A DNA stretch of 7,419 nt from UMGS1519 sp963621885 (GTDB lineage Bacteria > Actinomycetota > Coriobacteriia > Coriobacteriales > Eggerthellaceae). The notes beneath the pieces were generated by a model. The model did no database searches, was not told where the DNA came from, and saw only the letters and a list, made by a program, of their open reading frames with translations. The stretch spans positions 1-7,419 of the forward strand of contig CAVFFT010000022.1 of assembly GCA_963621885.1 (NCBI GenBank). Direction: 5' to 3'. Shown here piece after piece: positions 1-5,290 of this stretch. Position numbers and translations under genes: made by a program. Positions within the stretch are counted from its first letter, which is position 1. Every line of letters begins with the position of its first letter.

Positions 1-31
1 CCAGGAAGCCGCCCGCAACAATTTAATGGCA

Positions 32-64
32 GTAACGGCACAGCGAATCTCGTTGTGCCGTTAC
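32..64. terminator. Long hairpin downstream of the SMI1-family gene (possible terminator)
   Basis: A perfect 11-bp inverted repeat, GTAACGGCACA (32-42) and TGTGCCGTTAC (54-64), is seen. It can extend inward by three more pairs (one G-T) to leave a 5-base loop AATCT. It lies 33 bases beyond the stop codon of the minus-strand gene ending at 97, where a terminator or 3'-end stabiliser would sit. Neither flank has a convincing T-run, so termination is an inference; it could equally be a palindromic repeat element. A weaker hairpin (CCTG-CTTA-CAGG, 92-103) overlaps the stop codon itself. Confidence 0.45.
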
Positions 65-96
65 GTCGAAGTTGCAGCTCGGAGCAATAAGCCTGC

Positions 97-513
97 TTAC
101 AGGTTTTCTATCGCGTCTGAATACTCAGACAGAAGGAAATCATCGAAGCAGTCGAACTCCGGCTTGACATCCCCGCCGATTTCCCAGGACACCACCGCAC
201 CGTTGGAGCAATCAATGCAATAGAGCCACTCGTCGCAGTTTTCTACGACCACCAGGCTTTCAGGCAGACCGTAACCACGATAAAGCGTTGTGCTGTCAAC
301 GAATATCATAGCGCCATCGCACCCCATGCCGAGAATTTCGACGCCTGCAACCCCCCCATGCCCGAACGCTTTGAGGTATTCAACGTACTGATCGGGCAGA
401 ATTACGTTTAAGGACTTTTCCGCCCTTACGCGAGCTTCATCAGTGAACTCGGCGTAAGTGAAAAAGCTGTCCCCCTTATACTGGGCAACCATTTCGAAAA
501 TCTTCTCATTCAT
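97..513 (-). CDS. SMI1/KNR4 family protein, likely immunity protein
   Basis: This is a 138-residue soluble protein of the SMI1/KNR4 superfamily, whose bacterial members are mostly immunity proteins that neutralise polymorphic toxins. The family hallmarks are visible: AEKSLNVILPDQYVEYL followed by GHGG (residues 31-54), the hydrophobic strand VVVENCDEWLYCID (88-101), VVSWEIGGD (107-115), and the terminal FDDFLLSEY (123-131). Length is normal for the family. The frame is open up to an ATG at 555, but the ATG at 513 is preceded by GAGGGGAG at good spacing and is the better start. That start overlaps by one base the stop codon of a short upstream frame (TAATG), suggesting translational coupling. 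No signal peptide or membrane segment is seen, so it should be cytoplasmic. The family assignment is firm; the target toxin is unknown and no full toxin gene lies in the window. Confidence 0.82.
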   Translation of the reverse strand: MNEKIFEMVAQYKGDSFFTYAEFTDEARVRAEKSLNVILPDQYVEYLKAFGHGGVAGVEILGMGCDGAMIFVDSTTLYRGYGLPESLVVVENCDEWLYCIDCSNGAVVSWEIGGDVKPEFDCFDDFLLSEYSDAIENL

Positions 514-668
514 TAGATTCTCCCCTCGATGTACTGCTTGGCGCGCCATTTCCAATAGGCGGCTCTGAAATTGTTGTATTGCTTCAACAATACAGGGTCA
601 TTCCTGAAACTGCCGCCATTAACCAGCGGCGCATCACTATTGATAAGGATAATCGGGAACGATGACAT
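513..668 (-). pseudogene. Possible toxin C-terminal remnant coupled to the SMI1-family gene
   Basis: A 51-codon frame from an ATG at 668 ends in a TAA that overlaps the SMI1-family ATG by one base. The peptide includes SFRNDPVLLKQYNNF (20-34) and AAYWKWRAKQYIEGRI (36-51). It is rich in aromatic and basic residues and resembles stretches of secreted nuclease toxins, with an FR..YW pattern. The first part overlaps the end of the L7/L12-like gene in another frame, and a TAG lies seven codons before the ATG. The ATG has no good ribosome-binding site. I infer either an orphan toxin tail left by recombination, consistent with a downstream immunity gene, or a short translated leader for that gene. 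The toxin reading rests on context and a loose motif resemblance, so confidence is low. Confidence 0.35.
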
Positions 669-990
669 ACTCCACGCCCGCTTCGTCTAGAGGGGGCTTC
701 TTCGTCATGATTTCATCTGCGAATCCTGCGAATATCTTCGTTGCCTGGCCCTCAATCAGCCTCTTTGCCTCGATATAGCCCATCCCAGCCACCTTTGATA
801 CCGCCTTCAGCGATTGCTTGCTGATTTCGTTACCAGGTTTAAGGATGATTTCATAGGTTAGAGGATCGTCCATAAGTGGATCGTACGTCTGGGTCACAGC
901 GTTCCAGGGGCATAAGACGCCATCTGGATCACAATCAGTTGCATGGGAAAGGTATTCCAGCCTGGAGCTGCATTTCTGGCATAGTTTCAT
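637..990 (-). CDS. Zinc-ribbon protein with ribosomal L7/L12 C-terminal-like domain
   Basis: A 117-residue protein. The N-terminus carries four cysteines (C4, C7, C20, C27) in a CxxC-x12-C-x6-C pattern, likely a small zinc-binding module. Residues about 45-112 match the C-terminal domain of ribosomal protein L7/L12: strand TYEIILKPG, then AVSKVAGMGYIEAKRLIE (63-80), aligning with the KAVR-TGLGLKEAKDLVE helices of L7/L12, and a final strand GVEYVIVP. In L7/L12 this domain contacts translational GTPases; ClpS shares the fold. The L7/L12 N-terminal dimerisation domain is absent, so this is not the ribosomal stalk protein. The start is clear, with AGGAGG seven bases before the ATG. It lies upstream of the SMI1-family gene on the same strand, 123 bases away, perhaps in one transcript. 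Function is unknown; a translation- or protease-related adaptor is a guess. Confidence 0.75.
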   Translation of the reverse strand: MKLCQKCSSRLEYLSHATDCDPDGVLCPWNAVTQTYDPLMDDPLTYEIILKPGNEISKQSLKAVSKVAGMGYIEAKRLIEGQATKIFAGFADEIMTKKPPLDEAGVEYVIVPDYPYQ

Positions 991-1027
991 TTCTTCCTCC
1001 TAGAATAGAAGGCGACGAAGCACCCTG

Positions 1028-1074
1028 GCTCATGAACCGCAGCGTCTAGCGACTTCACGCGGCGAAACATGAGC
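1028..1074. repeat. Inverted repeat in the leader of the L7/L12-like gene
   Basis: GCTCATG (1028-1034) and CATGAGC (1068-1074) form a perfect 7-bp inverted repeat. A second nested pair, CCGC (1037-1040) with GCGG (1059-1062), would lengthen the stem. It lies about 38 bases upstream of the L7/L12-like start codon, so it may be a folded 5' leader or a spaced operator. No known riboswitch class was recognised. Confidence 0.3.
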
Positions 1075-1104
1075 TGTGATTGCACATACCACACGGGCGA
1101 CTCA

Positions 1105-1133
1105 CAAATACCGCCCGCTCTATTGCTTGTAAA
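1105..1133 (-). promoter_or_regulatory. Candidate promoter for the L7/L12-like/SMI1 genes
   Basis: On the minus strand, TTTACA (1128-1133) and TATTTG (1105-1110) are 17 bases apart and face the L7/L12-like gene. The -35 is one base from consensus, but the -10 matches only three of six. A CGGGCG/CGCCCG inverted repeat (1094-1099 and 1112-1117) brackets the -10. The 991-1219 region separates divergent genes and must hold promoters both ways; no good plus-strand promoter for the gene at 1220 stood out. Confidence 0.3.
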
Positions 1134-1219
1134 ATATGTATAGCGCAGACGTCCTGATAGCGTAATCGCGTTTGCCCAATCAGCAAGCGACTCTCATGTT
1201 CGAAGAAAGAAGGCTCAAT

Positions 1220-1387
1220 ATGGGCAAAACAGTTAAATGTCCTGCATGCGGATCTTTGAATTTCCAGGCAGTCGCAAACAGCAAAAAGGCTCTATCACTC
1301 AGCAAAGGCGCCGCAGGTGTGATTCTATTCGGCCCCATAGGTGCAGCAGGCGCCGCTTTAGGAACGAAAGGCAAAACAACCTTCTAA
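1220..1387 (+). CDS. Small zinc-ribbon/glycine-rich protein, C-terminally shortened
   Basis: A 55-residue protein starting MGKTVKCPACGS. It has one CxxC knuckle (C7, C10), then a basic stretch and a glycine/alanine-rich hydrophobic segment (GAAGVILFGPIGAAGAALG, residues 30-48) able to span or associate with a membrane, ending GKTTF. Such small proteins usually continue after this point into a second CxxC that completes the zinc ribbon; here a TAA stops the frame first, and no replacement cysteine pair follows in any nearby frame. The frame is open to an upstream TTG at 1172, but the ATG at 1220 is preceded by AGAAGG at proper spacing and begins the recognisable domain. It is transcribed away from the minus-strand cluster. 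Function is unknown. It may be a truncated relic, or bind metal as a dimer. Confidence 0.6.
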   Translation: MGKTVKCPACGSLNFQAVANSKKALSLSKGAAGVILFGPIGAAGAALGTKGKTTF

Positions 1388-1423
1388 CACGCTTGTGATT
1401 AAACACAACCAAATGGTGAAAGA

Positions 1424-1440
1424 TGGGAATAGTATTCCCA
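1424..1440. promoter_or_regulatory. 17-bp perfect palindrome, likely operator
   Basis: TGGGAATAGTATTCCCA is a perfect palindrome around a central G (8-bp arms). It ends three bases before the -35 box of the ATPase promoter. Its tight arms and position fit a dimeric repressor or activator site. No T-run follows, which argues against it being a terminator of the preceding small gene. The cognate regulator is unknown. Confidence 0.5.
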
Positions 1441-1443
1441 AAT

Positions 1444-1473
1444 TTGACTACTCACCCTACAACCTGGGATAAT
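1444..1473 (+). promoter_or_regulatory. Promoter of the DUF4143 ATPase gene
   Basis: TTGACT (1444-1449) and GATAAT (1468-1473) are 18 bases apart. The -10 is extended by TG at 1465-1466 (TGGGATAAT). Transcription should begin near 1480, giving a leader of about 20 bases before the ATG at 1500. AGGGAGG at 1488-1494 is the ribosome-binding site. This is the best sigma-70-type promoter in the window. Confidence 0.65.
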
Positions 1474-1499
1474 AGCGTTACAAACCCAGGGAGGCCATC

Positions 1500-2714
1500 A
1501 TGTATATCAAGCGTGAAATCGAGACCACCATCGATGCGATGCTCGCTCAGGGCAAGGTCGTGCTCGTCACCGGCGCACGACAGGTCGGCAAAACAACCAC
1601 GCTCAAACAGCATCTAGGAGACACTTTCAGCTACGTCACCATGGATGACGCACGCGAACGGGCACTCGCAAAGCAGGACGCTGCCCTGTTCTTCGATTCG
1701 AAGACCCTCCCGCTCATCATCGACGAGGTGCAGCGCGCGCCCGAGCTGTTTCTGCCGGTGAAACTTCTTGTCGACCAATCAGACGAGAAAGGCCGCATTG
1801 TACTCACCGGATCGCAAACCTATCACCTGATGAATGGCGTAAGCGAGTCACTCTCGGGAAGGATTCGGATCTTGCAGATGCCAGGGCTGAGCCTCAGAGA
1901 GCTTCTAGGCAACGCCACAGAGCCGCACGCCTACATCCCTTCAAAAGTCGATCTGGCAAGCCACGCACCATCGCCCAATATCGATATCTGGGAAATCATC
2001 CATCGAGGTTCAATGCCCGAGCTTCAGAATCCTGATATGAACTGGGATTCCTTCTATTCCGACTATGTCTCAACATATCTTGAGCGAGATGTGCGTGAGC
2101 TTATCAACGTCAAGGACGAAACGAAGTTCTACAACTTCATGGTCGCCTGTGCCGCAAGAACAGGCCAGCTCTTTAACGCTTCCGACGTCGCGGCAGCAGC
2201 GGGAACCGACCATAAGACCGTCAAGTCATGGCTGTCGGTACTTCAGGCCTCGAACATCGTTCGCATCGTCGATCCTTTCTGGCCCAATGTCGACAAGCGA
2301 CTCACCAAGATGCCCAAAATCTTCTTCATGGACACAGGACTCGCCTGCCATCTGACCAGGTGGATTACGCCCGACCAGCTGAAGAATGGCGCCGTTGCTG
2401 GCCACATGTTCGAAACCTTTGTCGTCTCTGAAGTGCTCAAGAGCTATATGAACGCAGGCGGCAACCTGCGCGATGTCTGGTTCTACCGCGACTCCAAAAA
2501 GCACGAGATCGATCTGGTGATTCAGGAAGGTCACATCCTCCACCCTGTCGAAGTGAAAACAGCTGCAACGGTGAACGCAACTGCCATCAAGAATTTCGTC
2601 TGTCTGGAAGAGCTATCTGATTACGAGGTCGGCTTCGGTCACGTGATTTGCCAGACCAAAGAGCCGTATCCCATAACGCAAAATGTGCAGGCGGTTCCCG
2701 TCTGGTCAATCTAA
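1500..2714 (+). CDS. AAA family ATPase, AAA_14/DUF4143 type
   Basis: A 404-residue cytoplasmic P-loop ATPase, full length for its family. Walker A is GARQVGKTT (25-33), Walker B LIIDEVQ (72-78), and a sensor-1-like LTGSQ lies at 102-106. Next come SLSGR and LSLREL (117-135), HRGSMPEL (168-175) and YVSTYLERDVREL (189-201), all typical of the AAA_14 plus DUF4143 architecture. The C-terminal DUF4143 part contains HEIDLV and, 13 residues later, VEVK (E336, D338, E351, K353), a spacing reminiscent of the PD-(D/E)XK nuclease fold. AGGGAGG precedes the ATG by five bases. It stands alone with its own promoter and converges on the sensor kinase gene. These ATPases are common in anaerobes, often in many copies, and their biological role is not established. 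Family assignment is firm; nuclease activity is conjecture. Confidence 0.9.
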   Translation: MYIKREIETTIDAMLAQGKVVLVTGARQVGKTTTLKQHLGDTFSYVTMDDARERALAKQDAALFFDSKTLPLIIDEVQRAPELFLPVKLLVDQSDEKGRIVLTGSQTYHLMNGVSESLSGRIRILQMPGLSLRELLGNATEPHAYIPSKVDLASHAPSPNIDIWEIIHRGSMPELQNPDMNWDSFYSDYVSTYLERDVRELINVKDETKFYNFMVACAARTGQLFNASDVAAAAGTDHKTVKSWLSVLQASNIVRIVDPFWPNVDKRLTKMPKIFFMDTGLACHLTRWITPDQLKNGAVAGHMFETFVVSEVLKSYMNAGGNLRDVWFYRDSKKHEIDLVIQEGHILHPVEVKTAATVNATAIKNFVCLEELSDYEVGFGHVICQTKEPYPITQNVQAVPVWSI

Positions 2715-2887
2715 GGAAGGCACTGACTCTGGCGATTGCTGCGGCGGCCTCAGCCTCAGTCCCGACGGCGGCGATGCCAAACCTCCCAGCGGCGGCAGTC
2801 CCGGTAGCAGCAGACCGACAGCAGCAACAACGCCAGACCACCCAGCGGCAGCAGCAGACCGCGCCGCCCATCCATCCCTTCGCGCGC
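2715..2887. other. GC-rich, repeat-laden gap between convergent genes
   Basis: This gap lies between the ATPase stop and the sensor kinase stop. It is biased toward CAG/CGG triplets and contains short direct repeats: AGCAGCAGACCG at 2806-2817 and 2850-2861, and CCCAGCGGC at 2785-2793 and 2841-2849. No intrinsic terminator with a T-run was found for either gene. Part of it is covered by the small minus-strand frame described separately. Confidence 0.5.
2756..2875 (-). CDS. Possible 39-residue membrane peptide after the kinase stop
   Basis: A 39-codon frame (ATG at 2875, TGA at 2756-2758) lies just after the histidine kinase stop and in the same frame. It encodes LLLPLGGLALLLLSVCCY (residues 7-24), a strong membrane-helix candidate, followed by a very basic tail ending WHRRRRD, which fits the positive-inside rule. 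The ATG is only 12 bases beyond the kinase TAA and has no properly spaced ribosome-binding site, so expression would need coupling or read-through. The local triplet repeats also make the other frames hydrophobic, so this may be a compositional accident. Confidence 0.25.
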   Translation of the reverse strand: MDGRRGLLLPLGGLALLLLSVCCYRDCRRWEVWHRRRRD

Positions 2888-4285
2888 TTACTCCTGCGCG
2901 CAGGGAATAGTCGCGGTGAAGACCGTGCCCGATTCCGCATCACTCTTCACGGTGATGGTGCCACCATGCTCATGCGCCACCTCCTGGGCAATCGCGAGGC
3001 CAAGCCCCACGCCACCCTCGCTGCGCACACGCGCCTTATCCACGCGGTAGAAGCGGTCAAACACATGCGGCAAATCTTCCGCGGGAATGACAGCGCCATC
3101 ATTCGTGACGACATAATGCAGCTGCTTGCCCACCTTCGATAGCTTCACCGACACATGATGGTCTGCATACTTGCAAGCGTTGTCTATCAGCGTACTCGCA
3201 AGACGCTGCAAGCGGTTCGCATCGCCCAGCATATGCAGCCCCGGCGTGACATCATCTTCAAGCTGAATTTCACGCTCGAAACAAACCGCCTCAAACTGAA
3301 GGGCATTGCGTTCCACAATGGCGGAGAAGTCGACCGTCTCGCGCACAAGCTTGCGTTCAACATTCTCGGGCCGCGCGAGGAACAGCATGTCATTCACCAG
3401 CGCAAGCATTTGACGCGCCTCGGCCTGATTGCTCTCGACCCAACGCTGCTGCGATTCGATAGTCTTATCCGGATTGGAAAGAAGGATCGAGTTGTTCGCC
3501 ATCATCACCGCGAGAGGAGTCTTGAGCTCGTGGCTCGCGTCGGCAACGAACTGGCTCTGCTGATTCCACGCGCGCTCGGCGGGCCGCACGACCCAACGCG
3601 CCAGGAAAACGCTGATGACCAGGAAAATCGCCCAAACGACCGCCGAAACGGCAATGAGTCCCGCCGCAAGGTCGCTTATCGATTCGCTCACGTATGAACC
3701 GCTAATGAAAGCGACCTTCGCATTCCGACCCGTATTGCGCACGCCATAGTACAGGTCTTCATCATCCAGATGGCCAATGGCGCATTCGTCATACGGCTTC
3801 GAGAAATCCCAGTCGCCCAGAACGCTCAGCAAGGCGGAGGTTGCGACGCTTCTATCGAGCTCGAGGGCATTCATGACGGTTTGCGTCGTGCCATCCGACG
3901 CCACCAGATAGATGGACGCCGCCATCATGTCCGCACCGCTCACCCGCTCTATGAACGAGAAGCTATCGGAATCCTGGCCATCGGCGCTTTCGCGGTTGTT
4001 GTTCCCGGAGGAATCTCCCGAATCCGTGCCGTTGCCGGCGGACGTGTCCTCCTGCGACACGATGGTTTCCGCACGATCTTCGCCGAATCCCATGCCAATC
4101 GAAATCCCCAAGGATTCGGGCACGCTAAAGGCACTTTCAGTCGTCGCGTACTCGAGCGTCTGATAGACATCGCTCGTGAGCTGCTGATAGTTCATGCCCA
4201 CTATGACGCCCACCATAATGACAAGCGTCGCGGTGACAAGCGCCATGATAATGAGAATGAACTTGCGCCGAAGCTTCTGGAGCAT
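2888..4285 (-). CDS. Two-component sensor histidine kinase
   Basis: A 465-residue membrane sensor kinase. TM1 is at about 8-30 and TM2 at about 206-229, bounding a roughly 175-residue extracytoplasmic sensor region. That region includes a Ser/Asp/Asn/Gly-rich stretch (about 80-108) unlikely to be folded. After TM2 comes only a short RWVVRPAERAW linker rather than a full HAMP domain. The H-box is FVADASHELKTPLAV with phosphoacceptor H252. The ATPase domain shows the N-box LIDNACKYA (N369), G1 NDGAVI, F-box FDRFYRVD (409-416) and G2 GGVGLGLAIA (424-433). All catalytic boxes are intact. The ATG is three bases after the response regulator stop, with GGAGG inside the regulator's last codons, so the two are cotranscribed and probably coupled. 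It should autophosphorylate and pass phosphate to D51 of that regulator. The signal is unknown. Confidence 0.93.
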   Translation of the reverse strand: MLQKLRRKFILIIMALVTATLVIMVGVIVGMNYQQLTSDVYQTLEYATTESAFSVPESLGISIGMGFGEDRAETIVSQEDTSAGNGTDSGDSSGNNNRESADGQDSDSFSFIERVSGADMMAASIYLVASDGTTQTVMNALELDRSVATSALLSVLGDWDFSKPYDECAIGHLDDEDLYYGVRNTGRNAKVAFISGSYVSESISDLAAGLIAVSAVVWAIFLVISVFLARWVVRPAERAWNQQSQFVADASHELKTPLAVMMANNSILLSNPDKTIESQQRWVESNQAEARQMLALVNDMLFLARPENVERKLVRETVDFSAIVERNALQFEAVCFEREIQLEDDVTPGLHMLGDANRLQRLASTLIDNACKYADHHVSVKLSKVGKQLHYVVTNDGAVIPAEDLPHVFDRFYRVDKARVRSEGGVGLGLAIAQEVAHEHGGTITVKSDAESGTVFTATIPCAQE

Positions 4286-4288
4286 CGC

Positions 4289-5092
4289 TTATGCCTCCGC
4301 TTTGGTGGCCGCGTCGCTATTGCTGGAGGAAGCCGCAGGTGAACCGGTCGCAGCCGCGCCGGACGCCTCGGCTGCTGCCGCATCCCCGACTGCCCCTTCC
4401 GCAGCCTCGCCAGCTGCCACCTCGGGCTCTTCAAGCCGATAGCCAATCTGGCGCAGCGTCGCGATCTTCACGGTCGAACCCAAAAAGCGCAGCTTCTTGC
4501 GCAGAAACGAAACGTATGCTTCGACATTGTTTCCCTCGGCGGACGAATCGTAGCCCCACACCTTCGTGATAAGCGTGTCTTTGGGCACCGCCTGAGGCGC
4601 CGCAGCCATAAGCAGGCGCATCAGCGAGAATTCCTTGTACGACAGGTGAATCGACTGGCCTTTGCTCGAAAGATCGCAGCTTTCCAGGTCAAGTTCAAGA
4701 TCGCCAAAAGAGAGCTCTTCGAACTGCACCTCGCCCTGTCGGCGCGTGAGAGAGCGCAGCCGCGCGAGAAACTCGGCGACCTCGAAAGGCTTCGTCAGGT
4801 AGTCGTCGGCGCCGGCATCGAGCCCGGTCACCTTGTCGCGGGTGGCATCGCGTGCCGTGAGCATGAGCACGGGCGTGGCCACCTTCTTGCGGCGCAACTC
4901 GCGCACCACTTCGAAACCATCCATGCGGGGCAGCATCACATCGAGCACGATGACATCGTAAATGCCGCTTGATGCCCACGTGAGTCCATCCGCGCCGTCA
5001 TGCACGATATCGACGCTGTGACGCTTTTCTTCAAGAATATGCCCGATGGCCTGCGCCAACCGCACATCGTCTTCAACTACCAATACCTGCAT
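4289..5092 (-). CDS. OmpR/PhoB-family response regulator
   Basis: A 267-residue DNA-binding response regulator. The receiver domain (1-115) has the acidic pair D8/D9, phosphoacceptor D51 in VIVLDVMLPRMDG, T79 and K101 (LTKPF). A winged-helix domain (about 125-221) shows SYKEFSLMRLL, the KVWGY turn and NNVEAYVSFLRKKL, ending in RQIGYRLEE. The frame stays open upstream to 5275, but the ATG at 5092 opens the canonical MQVLVVEDD and is preceded by AAAGGAAG; the upstream residues look like untranslated leader. A 46-residue tail rich in Ala, Ser, Gly and Glu follows the winged helix, where family members normally stop. It forms an operon with the downstream kinase. The promoter region carries repeats fitting its own family's binding sites, so autoregulation is likely. 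Confidence 0.93.
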   Translation of the reverse strand: MQVLVVEDDVRLAQAIGHILEEKRHSVDIVHDGADGLTWASSGIYDVIVLDVMLPRMDGFEVVRELRRKKVATPVLMLTARDATRDKVTGLDAGADDYLTKPFEVAEFLARLRSLTRRQGEVQFEELSFGDLELDLESCDLSSKGQSIHLSYKEFSLMRLLMAAAPQAVPKDTLITKVWGYDSSAEGNNVEAYVSFLRKKLRFLGSTVKIATLRQIGYRLEEPEVAAGEAAEGAVGDAAAAEASGAAATGSPAASSSNSDAATKAEA

Positions 5093-5119
5093 GCGCGCTT
5101 CCTTTCCCATCCTGACCCC

Positions 5120-5162
5120 ATTGTACCCCGGAGGCTGAAAAGCGCCTGAAAGGAAGGCGAAA
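5120..5162 (-). promoter_or_regulatory. Candidate autoregulated promoter of the two-component operon
   Basis: On the minus strand, a -10 box TACAAT lies at 5120-5125, 27 bases before the regulator ATG. No good -35 is present (CAGGCG at the 17-base position). Instead there are three direct repeats exactly 11 bp apart: TTTCAG (5135-5140), TTTCAG (5146-5151) and TTTCGC (5157-5162). Tandem half-sites with an 11-bp period overlapping the -35 are typical of OmpR/PhoB-family activators. Binding by this regulator is an inference. Confidence 0.5.
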
Positions 5163-5290
5163 AGCCGAGCGTGACCCAGCCGAAAGCCACCAACACGCGG
5201 GCGGCCCCAAACGCCACGCCGCCACCTGCAGATAAGCAAAACTCGAACGCCGCGCAGGCAGGAGGCGCCCGCCAAAGACGCCCTAAGCCC

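Noticed and set aside
1393..1408. TTGTG-ATTAAA-CACAA small inverted repeat after the zinc-ribbon gene
   Set aside because: Only 5-bp arms and no T-run; too short to call a terminator or operator with the stronger palindrome at 1424-1440 nearby.
2648..3142. A 164-codon plus-strand frame across the gap between ATPase and kinase
   Set aside because: It overlaps both confident genes, has Ala/Gln triplet-repeat composition in the gap, and then is antisense to the kinase ATPase domain.
3770..4342. A 190-codon plus-strand frame opposite the sensor kinase N-terminus
   Set aside because: It is the mirror of a clear kinase coding region, with His/Arg-rich composition typical of antisense frames and no start signal.
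5093..5275. Upstream extension of the response regulator by 61 codons
   Set aside because: The extension is Arg/Gly-rich and not domain-like, and it would place the -10 box and phased repeats inside the gene. The receiver domain begins exactly at the ATG at 5092, which has its own ribosome-binding site.
5220..5290. Possible terminator after the dGTPase-like gene (GCGGGC/GCCTGC stem on the minus strand)
   Set aside because: The stem needs a G-T pair and the nearest T-run is about a dozen bases away, so it is not convincing as an intrinsic terminator.
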